64,000 bases of DNA from Lachnospiraceae bacterium. Lineage in GTDB: Bacteria > Bacillota > Clostridia > Lachnospirales > Lachnospiraceae. Of this stretch, positions 10,065 to 18,640 are shown one piece after another. Position numbers and translations under genes: made by a program. The stretch spans positions 1-64,000 of the forward strand of contig JAKSSF010000006.1 in assembly GCA_024403235.1 (NCBI GenBank), given 5' to 3'. The notes under the pieces are model-generated. The model did no database searches. It was not told the DNA's origin and saw only the letters and a program-made list of their open reading frames with translations. Position 1 is the stretch's first letter. Each line of letters opens with the position of its first letter.

Positions 10065-11867
10065 ATGAAGATTAGACAAAAGAAAAATGAAATTGATATT
10101 TCTATGGGAGCAGTAATTTTGGATGAAAAAACCATTCAATTAACAGTGCTTGACGAAGGGAAAAAGAATAGTGGTATATTGTTATATCCCGGAAAAAATA
10201 AAGAGGCTGTAAAAATCCCATGGGAAGAGAAATATCGTGTTGGCAATGTGTTTGCCTGTGTGGTAGAGGATGTTTCCGTAAAGGATTTAAGCTATAACTT
10301 TTATGAAGATGACCGTATTATTACAGATAAATATGCAAAAAAGATTTTGGGCAACGAGATTTGGGGTGTAAAAACTAGTTTGTCTTTATGCGGCAGTACC
10401 TATTTACCGGAATTTGACTGGGAAGGGGATACACCGCTTCGTTCCAATTTAGAGGACATGGTAATGTATCAGCTTCATGTCCGTGGCTTTACCAAGCACA
10501 GTTCTTCCGGTGTCAAGAAAAAAGGTACCTTTGAGGGAATTATGGAAAAGATTCCCTATTTGAAAGCATTGGGTGTGAATGCTTTGGAATTGATGCCTTG
10601 TTACGAGTTTTTAGAGTATGAGAAGCCTTCTATGTCCTATGCTTCTATGGAAGAAGCAACAGCTCATTTGGCAATGCCCACCAAGGAAGAAGATGTGAAA
10701 TTAAATTACTGGGGCTTTAAGAAAGGGTATTATTTTGCCCCCAAAGCATCCTACAGTGGATCGAAAGACGCCACCATTTCTTTCCGCAACATGGTGAAAG
10801 CATTACACCAGGCAGGGATGGAAGTGATTTTACAATTTTATTTTGATGCAGCAATTAAACCAGGTTTTATGTTAGAAGTATTGAAATACTGGGTTAGTGC
10901 ATATCATGTGGATGGGTTCCGTTTAATGGGAGGTAATATTCCGGCTCATTTCCTGGCAACCTGTGAGGAACTGGTAAATACAAAATTATTTTTCCAAAAT
11001 CTATCGGAATACGAAATTTATTCCGGAAAAGAGGTGCGTCCATATCCACATGTTTGTACCTATAAAGAAGATTACCTGTTTACCATTCGCCATTTCTTAA
11101 AAGGAGATGCAGGAAGCTTACAAAACGCATTTATGAAAATGCGTGAAAAAGGGAAATTAACCGGAAATGTTTGCTTTGTAACCAATTACAATACCTTTAC
11201 CCTGCAAGACTTGGTTACTTATGATCGTAAGCACAACAGCATAAATGGGGAGAATAACACGGATGGAAATCCTTACAACGCCAGCTGGAATTGTGGCGTG
11301 GAAGGTACTACCAGAAAGAAACAGATCAATGCTTTGCGTGAAAAACAAAAACGAAATGCCTTAATGCTTGTTTTGTTCTCGGCAGGGATTCCTGTTTTGA
11401 TGGCAGGAGATGAATTTGGGAATAGTCAGGAAGGGAATAATAATCCCTATTGTCAGGATAATCCTACTTCCTGGTTGAACTGGAAAAATCTGGAGAAAAA
11501 CAAAGACTTTTTTGAAGAAGTCAAAAATATGATTTCCCTATCCAAAGAGATTTCTCTTATTAAGCAAACAGGGACAGATAAGGGAGCAGGGGAATTCCCG
11601 TTCTTATCCTTCCATGGAGCAGAAGCTTGGAAGTTGAATATGCAAAACAATGATGAAGCAGGCGCAATGTTATTTACAGGAGATAAATCCTATTATTTAG
11701 CTTTCAATATGCACTGGGAGAAAAAGGAGTTGGCATTGCCCAAATTAGGCGAAAAGAACCAGTGGAAACAGTTGTATTGTACCGAGAAGTCGTATCAGCC
11801 TGATGTATCGGAACGAGTATTAGAGCTACCTGCAAGAACGGTTTTATTGTTACAAATTGTGAGCTGA
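10065..11867 (+). CDS. GlgX/isoamylase-like GH13 protein lacking catalytic residues (probable pseudoenzyme)
   Basis: A 600-residue protein clearly homologous to bacterial glycogen debranching enzymes. Structural hallmarks are present: MYQLHVRGFTKH near residue 140, VDGFR (282-286), FTLQDLVTYDRKHN, NGENNTDG, SWNCGVEG and AGIPVLMAGDEFGNSQEG. The catalytic positions are not. The nucleophile Asp after GFR is Met288, the region I Asp is Gln257, the region IV transition-state Asp is Asn376 (TNYNTF for TAHDGF), and the general acid Glu aligns with Asn312. It is therefore unlikely to hydrolyse alpha-glucans; a binding or regulatory role is inference. ATG 10065 has AAGGAG 5 nt upstream. An extended -10 (TGGTAGAAT, 10015-10023) may be its promoter. 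Confidence 0.85.
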   Translation: MKIRQKKNEIDISMGAVILDEKTIQLTVLDEGKKNSGILLYPGKNKEAVKIPWEEKYRVGNVFACVVEDVSVKDLSYNFYEDDRIITDKYAKKILGNEIWGVKTSLSLCGSTYLPEFDWEGDTPLRSNLEDMVMYQLHVRGFTKHSSSGVKKKGTFEGIMEKIPYLKALGVNALELMPCYEFLEYEKPSMSYASMEEATAHLAMPTKEEDVKLNYWGFKKGYYFAPKASYSGSKDATISFRNMVKALHQAGMEVILQFYFDAAIKPGFMLEVLKYWVSAYHVDGFRLMGGNIPAHFLATCEELVNTKLFFQNLSEYEIYSGKEVRPYPHVCTYKEDYLFTIRHFLKGDAGSLQNAFMKMREKGKLTGNVCFVTNYNTFTLQDLVTYDRKHNSINGENNTDGNPYNASWNCGVEGTTRKKQINALREKQKRNALMLVLFSAGIPVLMAGDEFGNSQEGNNNPYCQDNPTSWLNWKNLEKNKDFFEEVKNMISLSKEISLIKQTGTDKGAGEFPFLSFHGAEAWKLNMQNNDEAGAMLFTGDKSYYLAFNMHWEKKELALPKLGEKNQWKQLYCTEKSYQPDVSERVLELPARTVLLLQIVS

Positions 11868-11877
11868 GGAATAAAAG

Positions 11878-12495
11878 ATGAAAATAAAAGCTTGGGAGCA
11901 CCTCAAAACAATCAGTACCCATAAATATCTTGTGATGCAAGGTTGTTTTCGGGTTGGATTATATAAACAGGGCTTATTACATGACTTGTCAAAGTATACC
12001 CCCTCTGAATTTTTTGTAGGTGCAAAATATTATCAGGGTACCAGAAGCCCGAACAATGCAGAACGGGAAGACATAGGCTATTCTTCCGCCTGGTTACATC
12101 ACAAGGGTCGGAATAAACACCATTATGAATATTGGATTGATTACAGTGCTGCGGATATTAAAGGGGGCATGGCACCGGCACCTATGCCTACCAAATACAT
12201 TGTAGAAATGATGATGGATCGAATCGCTGCCTGTAAGGTATATAAGGGAGAGCAGTATACACAGCATAGTGCCATGGAATATTATAATCTTGGCAGAGGG
12301 AAAGCGCCTTTACATGAAAAAACACAGGCAATGCTGGAGTTTTTCCTGGAGTTATTAGATAAATACGGGGAAGAAAAAACAGATTTGTTTATCAAGTATT
12401 ATGTGGTTCCCCGCTGTAAGAAATGGGATAAAGACTGGAAACAGTATATCAAACACTATCGCGAAAAATGTCACCTGCCAGAACGAGATGCATAA
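11878..12495 (+). CDS. DUF5662 family protein
   Basis: A 205-residue protein of unknown function resembling DUF5662, sometimes annotated as HD-like. Conserved stretches visible are LLHDLSKYTPSEF, GTRSPNNAERE, WLHHKGRNKHHYEYW and KYIVEMMMDRIAACK. The many His and Asp residues in HDLSKY and HHKGRNKHH suggest a metal-binding, HD-domain-like helical core; that is inference. It starts 10 nt after the GlgX-like gene and is probably co-transcribed with it. Confidence 0.75.
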   Translation: MKIKAWEHLKTISTHKYLVMQGCFRVGLYKQGLLHDLSKYTPSEFFVGAKYYQGTRSPNNAEREDIGYSSAWLHHKGRNKHHYEYWIDYSAADIKGGMAPAPMPTKYIVEMMMDRIAACKVYKGEQYTQHSAMEYYNLGRGKAPLHEKTQAMLEFFLELLDKYGEEKTDLFIKYYVVPRCKKWDKDWKQYIKHYREKCHLPERDA

Positions 12496-12527
12496 TATAA
12501 AAACAAAGAACATAGCGAGGCATAGAT

Positions 12528-12710
12528 ATGAATCCTTGTTGTTTGCTTTTACTGATGATGTTTTGTTGTAAAAAGGATAGAGGTTGTGGTTGCCATAGAA
12601 GATTCTGTGAGAAGGATTGTGGCTGTACTGTGATTGAGCCCAGACCGTCTTTCCCAATCTATCCGGATACAAAGCCCTGTGGCTGTGAAGATAATCGAAT
12701 GATGAATTAA
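12528..12710 (+). CDS. Small cysteine-rich protein, unknown function
   Basis: A 60-residue reading frame with 11 cysteines: CC, CC, CGC, C, CGC and CGC. The N-terminus (CCLLLLMMFCC) is hydrophobic and the middle is basic. GCGAGG lies about 10 nt upstream of the ATG. It follows the DUF5662 gene by 32 nt. The CGC repeats suggest metal binding or lipid-anchored surface placement, but I recognise no family. Coding is supported by frame, ribosome site and tight spacing rather than by homology. Confidence 0.55.
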   Translation: MNPCCLLLLMMFCCKKDRGCGCHRRFCEKDCGCTVIEPRPSFPIYPDTKPCGCEDNRMMN

Positions 12711-12751
12711 GTGAAATTTTGGTAACTGTTCAGAGCCAAACTGGAAAAAGC

Positions 12752-12783
12752 AAATGCCCCGTCCATCGTTGACGGGGACATTT
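12752..12783. repeat. Inverted repeat in the trpS upstream region
   Basis: AAATG-CCCCGTC and GACGGGG-CATTT form a 12-bp stem with one bulged A and a 7-nt loop. There is no T tract after it, so it is a poor intrinsic terminator. Its right arm overlaps the candidate -35 box of trpS. Confidence 0.6.
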
Positions 12784-12798
12784 GAAAAATGCTATCAT
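12769..12798 (+). promoter_or_regulatory. Putative trpS promoter
   Basis: TTGACG (12769-12774) and TATCAT (12793-12798) with an 18-nt spacer, 40 nt before the trpS start. The -35 box lies in the loop and right arm of the 12752-12783 inverted repeat. Confidence 0.4.
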
Positions 12799-12837
12799 TA
12801 TTAGTTGAAATAAATGAGATAAAAGGAGTACAAAGTT

Positions 12838-13842
12838 ATGATAGATGGAAAAAAAGTGCTGTTTAGCGGTATGCAGGCAACAGGAACTTTAACCTTAGGA
12901 AACTATTTGGGTGCCTTAAAAAACTGGGTAACATTAAGCGAAGAGTATGAATGCTTTTACTCTGTAGTGGATTTACATTCTATTACCGTAAGACAGGACC
13001 CGGCAGAGCTTCGAAAAAGAGCAAGAAGACTGTTGACCTTATATATTGCGGCAGGTTTGGATAAAAAGAAAAATTGTATTTACTATCAGTCCCATGTTTC
13101 CGGACATGCGGAACTTTCCTGGATTTTAAACTGTTTTACCTATATGGGTGAATTAAATCGTATGACCCAGTTTAAGGACAAGTCCAGTAAGCATGCAGAT
13201 AATATCAATGCAGGTTTATTTACCTATCCGGTTTTGATGGCAGCGGACATTTTATTATACCAGGCAGATGTGGTTCCGGTAGGCAAAGATCAGTTGCAGC
13301 ATTTGGAAATCACCAGAGATATTGCAGGTAGATTTAATGCCATTTATGGAGATGTATTTACTATTCCGGAGCCTTATATTGGAAAAACCGGCGCAAAAAT
13401 TATGAGTTTACAGGATCCTACCAAAAAGATGAGTAAATCCGACGAAAATCCTAATGACAGCATTTTATTAATGGATGATAAAGATACCATTATTCGTAAA
13501 TTTAAGCGTGCGGTAACAGATTCCGAAGCAAAGGTATGCTATCGTGACGAACAGCCCGGTATTAAAAACCTGATTGATATTTATAGCACCTGTACCGGGA
13601 AAACACCTGCCGAAACAGAGGCAGAATTTGACGGCAAGGGCTATGGAGATTTTAAGCTTGCAGTTGGTGAAGCGGTAGCCAGTGTACTGACCCCTATTCA
13701 GGAGGAAGTGGCTCGTTTGGAAAAGGATAAAGCCTATATTGATTCCATCATCAAGGAAAATGCAGATAAAGCAAACTATTATGCTACTAAAACCTTACGA
13801 AAAGTGCAGAAAAAAGTAGGTTTTCCGGAGAGGGTTCGATAA
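12838..13842 (+). CDS. trpS: Tryptophanyl-tRNA synthetase
   Basis: Charges tRNA-Trp. This class I synthetase has the HIGH-equivalent TLTLGNYLG near residue 20 and the KMSKS loop KKMSKSDENPND near residue 200. At 334 residues it is the usual compact bacterial TrpRS. AAAGGAG lies about 10 nt upstream of the ATG. No T-box leader is visible upstream; the 127 nt before the start hold only the inverted repeat and a candidate promoter. Confidence 0.96.
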   Translation: MIDGKKVLFSGMQATGTLTLGNYLGALKNWVTLSEEYECFYSVVDLHSITVRQDPAELRKRARRLLTLYIAAGLDKKKNCIYYQSHVSGHAELSWILNCFTYMGELNRMTQFKDKSSKHADNINAGLFTYPVLMAADILLYQADVVPVGKDQLQHLEITRDIAGRFNAIYGDVFTIPEPYIGKTGAKIMSLQDPTKKMSKSDENPNDSILLMDDKDTIIRKFKRAVTDSEAKVCYRDEQPGIKNLIDIYSTCTGKTPAETEAEFDGKGYGDFKLAVGEAVASVLTPIQEEVARLEKDKAYIDSIIKENADKANYYATKTLRKVQKKVGFPERVR

Positions 13843-13866
13843 GAATTGGACAAAAAGGAGAGTAGG

Positions 13867-14934
13867 ATGTCTAAAGAAAAATATGTTGCCTATGTTTCCA
13901 CTTATACAATGGGAATTGACAGTAAAACAGGAATTAAAATTTACGATGTAGATATGAAAAATGGTCGCTTTCAGGAAAAAGGGGAAGTGGAGATTACCAA
14001 TTCTTCTTATGTGACTACAAGTCATAACCGTAAGTTTTTGTATTCCATTACAGACACCGGTGTAGAAAGTTTCCAGATTCTTCCGGACGGTAATTTGCAG
14101 AAATTAAATAAAGCTTCCATTAATGGAATGAGAGGCTGCTACTTGTCTACCGATTATGAGGATAAGCTTCTTTTTGTTGCCGGCTATCACGATGGAAAGG
14201 TAACTGTACTTCGCTTAAAAGAGGATGGACGAGTTGGTAAAATTACAGACGAAATCTATCATAAAGGGCTAGGCAGTATTGCAGAACGTAATTTCCGTCC
14301 CCATATCAATTGTGTCAAAATGACCAGAGATAATCGGTTTTTACTAGCTGCTGATTTGGGTATGGATCATGTCAATGTATATCAGGTTGATCATGAAAAA
14401 GGAAAATTGAAACTAGTGGATATGATTCGAAGTGAACAGGAATCTGCTCCCAGACATTTGAAAATTACCAAAGATGGTAAATATGTATATATTGTCCACG
14501 AATTGAAGAATTATGTTGATGTTTATACTTACGAATGTAAGAATGGAAATCCTAACTTTGAAAAAATTCAGTCTATTTCTACCTTAAATGACTACCATGC
14601 CGGCGGCAGTGCGGCTTCTGCTTTGAATTTCAGTGCAGATTTTAAGCATTTGGTAAGTTCAAATGCAGGAGATAACAGTGTAGTAGTATATGATATCAAT
14701 CAAAAAACAGGATTATTGACTAAGAATTTCTGTTTGCCAATTAGTGGAGATTATCCAAAGGATGCGGCACTTTTCCCGGATTGCAAGCATTTGGTTTCTT
14801 TAAACCATGAATCTGATACTATGACTTTTTTCAATGTGGATTTGAAGGAAGGTTTACTTGTCATGAATGGAAAAGAAATGAGAATTGATAAACCTAATTG
14901 TATTATTTTCCATAAATTGACGGAGGGCGTGTAA
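13867..14934 (+). CDS. Lactonase-family beta-propeller protein (6-phosphogluconolactonase-like)
   Basis: A 355-residue seven-bladed beta-propeller of the YbhE/Pgl lactonase family, with repeated blade-like segments (for example LADLGMDHVNVYQVD, YIVHELKNYVDVYTY, SSNAGDNSVVVYD). In characterised members it hydrolyses 6-phosphogluconolactone; other members act on other substrates, so the reaction is tentative. ATG 13867 is chosen because AAAAAGGAG ends 6 nt upstream; a TTG at 13846 is in frame but lacks such a site. It is followed by aroC with only 1 nt between. Confidence 0.75.
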   Translation: MSKEKYVAYVSTYTMGIDSKTGIKIYDVDMKNGRFQEKGEVEITNSSYVTTSHNRKFLYSITDTGVESFQILPDGNLQKLNKASINGMRGCYLSTDYEDKLLFVAGYHDGKVTVLRLKEDGRVGKITDEIYHKGLGSIAERNFRPHINCVKMTRDNRFLLAADLGMDHVNVYQVDHEKGKLKLVDMIRSEQESAPRHLKITKDGKYVYIVHELKNYVDVYTYECKNGNPNFEKIQSISTLNDYHAGGSAASALNFSADFKHLVSSNAGDNSVVVYDINQKTGLLTKNFCLPISGDYPKDAALFPDCKHLVSLNHESDTMTFFNVDLKEGLLVMNGKEMRIDKPNCIIFHKLTEGV

Positions 14935-14935
14935 T

Positions 14936-16036
14936 ATGGCAGGTTCGTCTATCGGTAATTTGTTTCGTATTTCAACCTGGGGGGAATCCCATGGACCTGC
15001 ACTAGGCGTTGTAGTGGATGGTTGCCCTGCAGGGTTGCCTTTATCTGAGGAAATGGTACAAGCCTATTTGGACCGCAGAAAACCGGGACAAAGTTCTATT
15101 TCCACACCTAGAAAAGAAGCGGATCAAGTGGAAATATTGTCTGGCGTGTTTGAGGGAAAGACTACGGGATGTCCCATTTCTATGGTGGTTCGAAATACTT
15201 CACAGAAGTCTCATGATTATAGTCAGATTAAGGATGTGTATCGTCCCGGTCATGCAGATTTTACTTTTGACAGTAAATATGGTTTTAGGGACTACCGTGG
15301 TGGCGGCAGATCCTCTGGAAGAGAAACTGTGGGTAGAGTGGCTGCAGGTGCAGTTGCTATAGAGCTTTTGAAACAAATGGGCATTGAAATCTGTGGATAT
15401 ACCCAGTCCATCGGACCTGTTCAAATAAATAGAGAACGATTAGATTTTTCCTTACTTGGAAAAAATCCCACCAATATGCCAGATCCAGTGGCAAATGAAC
15501 AGGCTATGGAATACATCGGTCAGTGCCAATTGGAAAAGGATTCTGTTGGCGGTGTGGTGTGCTGTCAGGTAAAAAATGTACCTGTCGGCTTAGGAGATCC
15601 TGTGTTTGAAAAATTGGATGCAAACTTAGCCAAGGCCTTGGTTTCCATTGGAGCTGTAAAAGCTTTTGAAATAGGAGACGGTATACAGGTTTCTATGACG
15701 AAAGGTTCTGAGAATAATGACCCATTCATAAAAACAGAATCCGGCGTAGAAAAGAGTACAAATCACGCAGGCGGTACCTTAGGCGGTATCAGTGATGGAG
15801 ATTGTGTGGAGGTTCGTGTGCACATTAAGCCCACACCTTCTATTTTCCAACCCCAGAAAACGGTTAATCGAGATGTAGAAGAATTGGAAATCCAGATACA
15901 GGGAAGGCATGACCCGGTGATTGTGCCAAGAGCAGTTGTAGTGGTAGAGTCTATGGTTGCCATTACCATTGTAGATGCGCTACTCATGAATATGAGTGCC
16001 AAGTTAGAGAAAGTACAAGCGTTTTATAATAGATAA
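14936..16036 (+). CDS. aroC: Chorismate synthase
   Basis: Converts 5-enolpyruvylshikimate-3-phosphate to chorismate using reduced FMN, the last shared step of aromatic amino acid synthesis. Signatures are STWGESHGPALGVVVDG at the N-terminus, RPGHADFTFDSKYGFRDYRG and GRSSGRETVGRVAAGA, and an intact C-terminal region. 366 residues is normal. It begins 1 nt after the lactonase stop and is followed by a peptidase gene 12 nt later. Confidence 0.97.
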   Translation: MAGSSIGNLFRISTWGESHGPALGVVVDGCPAGLPLSEEMVQAYLDRRKPGQSSISTPRKEADQVEILSGVFEGKTTGCPISMVVRNTSQKSHDYSQIKDVYRPGHADFTFDSKYGFRDYRGGGRSSGRETVGRVAAGAVAIELLKQMGIEICGYTQSIGPVQINRERLDFSLLGKNPTNMPDPVANEQAMEYIGQCQLEKDSVGGVVCCQVKNVPVGLGDPVFEKLDANLAKALVSIGAVKAFEIGDGIQVSMTKGSENNDPFIKTESGVEKSTNHAGGTLGGISDGDCVEVRVHIKPTPSIFQPQKTVNRDVEELEIQIQGRHDPVIVPRAVVVVESMVAITIVDALLMNMSAKLEKVQAFYNR

Positions 16037-16048
16037 TTTTGAGGAACT

Positions 16049-17038
16049 ATGCAGCAAACCTGGTTTGAAAAAAAGATACAAAAGTGTCTTCGTAAAGGAA
16101 AAAATAATAAATACTGGAAACCGCTTATGATGGTGGAATTAATTTGCTTGATTTTTTTGCAAAGATTGTTCCGCACCATTATGCAAAGTCAAAAGAAAAT
16201 CATCGGTATTGGTACATGTGTGTTGGTATTTTTTGTAAGTAGTAGCTTTGCTATGCCTGTATTGGAAAAGAATTCTGAGGTTCAAGCCGAACAGGTGGTG
16301 GAAACCGTATCAAATATCGAATGGGAAGAGGTAAACCTAGAGGATTTGGTGGAGTATTCTTACGAGGGGGATGCGGATAGTTATACGGTAGATGAGATTT
16401 TAGCAAAATCAGCATCTTATCAAAATGCGTCTGCCGGAGTAAATTCGGGAGAACAAACGGTGTTTTCTATAAAGGATTGGAATTTGATCTTGGTAAACAA
16501 GCAGCATCCTATTCCGGAGGAGTATACCTTTACTTTGGGAACCATTACCGGAACCATGAAATGTGATGAACGAATTATTCCCGAATTATTGGAAATGTTG
16601 CAGGGAGCTAAAAACGAGGGGATTAATTTGATTGTAAGATCTCCATATAGAGATTTAAGCCGTCAGGAGTTTTTATTTGATAGGAAGCTTAGTACCTATA
16701 TGAGACAGGGATACTCCTATTTGGAATCCTATCGATTGGCATCTCAAATTGTTATGATTCCCGGTGCAAGTGAACATCAGTTAGGACTTGCGCTGGATAT
16801 TACCAGTGACACCTATTCCGGTTTGCAGCAAGGCTTTGGAAAAACCACAGCAGGAAAATGGATGGCAGACCATAGTTATGAATATGGCTTTATTGTCCGT
16901 TATCCTTCTCATAAGGAAGCCATTACAGGTGTAGAATATGAACCATGGCATTTCCGTTATGTAGGCAAGGCTGCTGCCAAGGAAATCTGGGAAAGAAATA
17001 TTTGTTTGGAAGAGTTTGTAGATTCCTTATCGGAATAA
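16049..17038 (+). CDS. Membrane-anchored M15 family D-Ala-D-Ala carboxypeptidase (VanY-like)
   Basis: A 329-residue cell-wall peptidase expected to trim D-alanine from peptidoglycan stem peptides outside the membrane. The N-terminus is basic and followed by a hydrophobic segment (about residues 50-70), fitting a signal anchor. The M15 zinc and catalytic motifs are intact: SEHQLGLALD (241-250) with His243 and Asp250, and EPWH (298-301) with His301. It lies between aroC and tgt. Presence of a VanY-like enzyme alone does not imply glycopeptide resistance; no vanHAX-type genes are nearby. Confidence 0.9.
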   Translation: MQQTWFEKKIQKCLRKGKNNKYWKPLMMVELICLIFLQRLFRTIMQSQKKIIGIGTCVLVFFVSSSFAMPVLEKNSEVQAEQVVETVSNIEWEEVNLEDLVEYSYEGDADSYTVDEILAKSASYQNASAGVNSGEQTVFSIKDWNLILVNKQHPIPEEYTFTLGTITGTMKCDERIIPELLEMLQGAKNEGINLIVRSPYRDLSRQEFLFDRKLSTYMRQGYSYLESYRLASQIVMIPGASEHQLGLALDITSDTYSGLQQGFGKTTAGKWMADHSYEYGFIVRYPSHKEAITGVEYEPWHFRYVGKAAAKEIWERNICLEEFVDSLSE

Positions 17039-17091
17039 AAAAGAAGATTTTTTAGTGATTGGCTATACAACAGATTTTGAGAGAGAATAGA

Positions 17092-18222
17092 ATGTATCAA
17101 ATATTAAAACAAGAAGGAAGAGCAAAACGAGGGGTTTTTCATACGCCTCACGGAGATATTCAAACCCCCGTTTTTATGAATGTGGGTACAGTGGCGGCCA
17201 TTAAGGGAGCGGTATCTACAGAGGATTTGGAACAAATCAAAACCCAGGTACAATTATCTAATACTTACCATTTACATGTGCGAACAGGGGACCAGGTAAT
17301 TAAAGAACTGGGCGGCTTACATAAGTTTATGTCCTGGAACAAACCAATCTTAACAGATTCCGGAGGGTTTCAGGTATTTTCTTTGTCCGGACTTCGAAAA
17401 ATCAAAGAAGAAGGGGTATATTTTCAATCCCATATAGATGGACGAAAAATATTTATGGGACCGGAAGAAAGTATGACCATTCAATCCAATCTTGGTTCTA
17501 CCATAGCCATGGCCTTTGATGAATGTCCACCTTCCAAAGCGAGCAGAGAATATGTAAAACCTTCCGTAGAACGAACCACAAGATGGCTGAAACGATGTAA
17601 AACCCATTTGGAATATCTGAAACAGCAAGAAGATTGTATCAATAGGGAGCAATTCTTATTTGGTATCAATCAAGGTGGTGTGTATGCAGATATCCGAATC
17701 GAACACGCAAAACAGATAGCGGAGATGGATTTGCCTGGGTATGCATTAGGCGGTCTGGCAGTGGGAGAAACCCATGAAGAAATGTACTATGTACTGGAAG
17801 AAACCGTACCTTTCTTACCCGTGAATAAACCAACTTACCTAATGGGAGTAGGAACACCTGCCAATATCCTGGAAGGGGTAGAACGAGGTGTGGATTTCTT
17901 TGATTGTGTTTACCCCAGCAGAAACGGTCGACATGGCCATTTGTATACCAATCAGGGTAAAATTAATCTGTTTAATGCCAAATATGAAAAGGATATGAGA
18001 CCTATCGAGGATGGGTGTGGTTGTCCTGCTTGCAGACGATATTCCAGAGCCTATATCAGACATTTGCTGAAAGCAAAAGAAATGTTAGGCATGAGACTTT
18101 GTGTATTACATAATCTCTATTTTTACAATACCATGATGGAAGAAATACGAGATGCTTTAGATGCCGGACAATTTGCATCCTATAAAAAGAAAAAATTGGA
18201 AGGAATGGCTTCCAATTCCTAG
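17092..18222 (+). CDS. tgt: tRNA-guanine transglycosylase
   Basis: Exchanges the wobble guanine of GUN-anticodon tRNAs for a queuosine precursor. Key parts are HTPHGDIQTPVFMNVGT near the N-terminus, Asp89 in DSGGFQVFS, the nucleophile Asp271 in FDCVYPSR, and the zinc site CGCPAC with a later Cys and His. ATG 17092 gives 376 residues, the typical length. An upstream in-frame TTG (17059) would add 11 residues and cannot be excluded, since the ribosome site before 17092 (GAGAGAG) is weak. yajC follows, as in many Bacillota. Confidence 0.95.
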   Translation: MYQILKQEGRAKRGVFHTPHGDIQTPVFMNVGTVAAIKGAVSTEDLEQIKTQVQLSNTYHLHVRTGDQVIKELGGLHKFMSWNKPILTDSGGFQVFSLSGLRKIKEEGVYFQSHIDGRKIFMGPEESMTIQSNLGSTIAMAFDECPPSKASREYVKPSVERTTRWLKRCKTHLEYLKQQEDCINREQFLFGINQGGVYADIRIEHAKQIAEMDLPGYALGGLAVGETHEEMYYVLEETVPFLPVNKPTYLMGVGTPANILEGVERGVDFFDCVYPSRNGRHGHLYTNQGKINLFNAKYEKDMRPIEDGCGCPACRRYSRAYIRHLLKAKEMLGMRLCVLHNLYFYNTMMEEIRDALDAGQFASYKKKKLEGMASNS

Positions 18223-18250
18223 CAGTTATGGACGACTATTAAGAAAATAC

Positions 18251-18279
18251 TTGTCCTAAACACAATTTTTGTGTATGAT
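18251..18279 (+). promoter_or_regulatory. Putative yajC promoter
   Basis: TTGTCC (18251-18256) and TATGAT (18274-18279) are separated by 17 nt, between tgt and yajC. The predicted start of transcription is just before a perfect inverted repeat. Confidence 0.5.
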
Positions 18280-18289
18280 GAAATGGATT

Positions 18290-18311
18290 GGACTTTACTA
18301 TTATAAAGTCC
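18290..18311 (+). repeat. Perfect inverted repeat in the yajC leader
   Basis: GGACTTTA (18290-18297) and TAAAGTCC (18304-18311) around a 6-nt spacer. It lies between the predicted transcription start and the AACGGAGGAA ribosome site and has no T tract, so it may be a leader hairpin or a protein-binding site rather than a terminator. Confidence 0.6.
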
Positions 18312-18340
18312 TAAAGGATTAGAAAACGGAGGAACCTAAA

Positions 18341-18640
18341 ATGGGAGTTTTATTAACAGCAGGCGGTATGGGCGGTACAGTATTGGTGGTATATATTGTA
18401 TTGATTTTTGCCTTTATTTATTTTGCAACCATTAAACCACAGAAAAAAGAAAGAGACCGTGTTAGCGCTATGATGGCAGCCTTAGAGGTTGGTGACAGTG
18501 TTTTAACCAACAGCGGTTTTTATGGCGTGATTATTGATATTGAAGATGATACTGTTATTGTAGAATTTGGAAATAACAAGAATTGTCGTATTCCTATGCA
18601 GAAAAGTGCTATTGCCCAGGTGGAGAAAGCTAGCGAATGA
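18341..18640 (+). CDS. yajC: Preprotein translocase subunit YajC
   Basis: A 99-residue Sec accessory membrane protein. It has one N-terminal transmembrane helix (about residues 9-31) followed by the family stretch IKPQKKERDRVSAMMAALEVGDSV and GFYGVIIDIEDDTVIVEF. It is strongly preceded by GGAGGAA. Its last 4 nt (ATGA) overlap the start of the next gene, indicating translational coupling. secD and secF are not in the window. Confidence 0.93.
   Translation: MGVLLTAGGMGGTVLVVYIVLIFAFIYFATIKPQKKERDRVSAMMAALEVGDSVLTNSGFYGVIIDIEDDTVIVEFGNNKNCRIPMQKSAIAQVEKASE

Noticed and set aside
12711..12837. T-box riboswitch for trpS
   Set aside because: Only 127 nt are available and the conserved T-box sequence is missing.
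16049..17038. VanY-like peptidase as a glycopeptide resistance marker
   Set aside because: Such peptidases are common chromosomal wall enzymes, and no vanH, vanA or vanX-type gene or two-component system is nearby.
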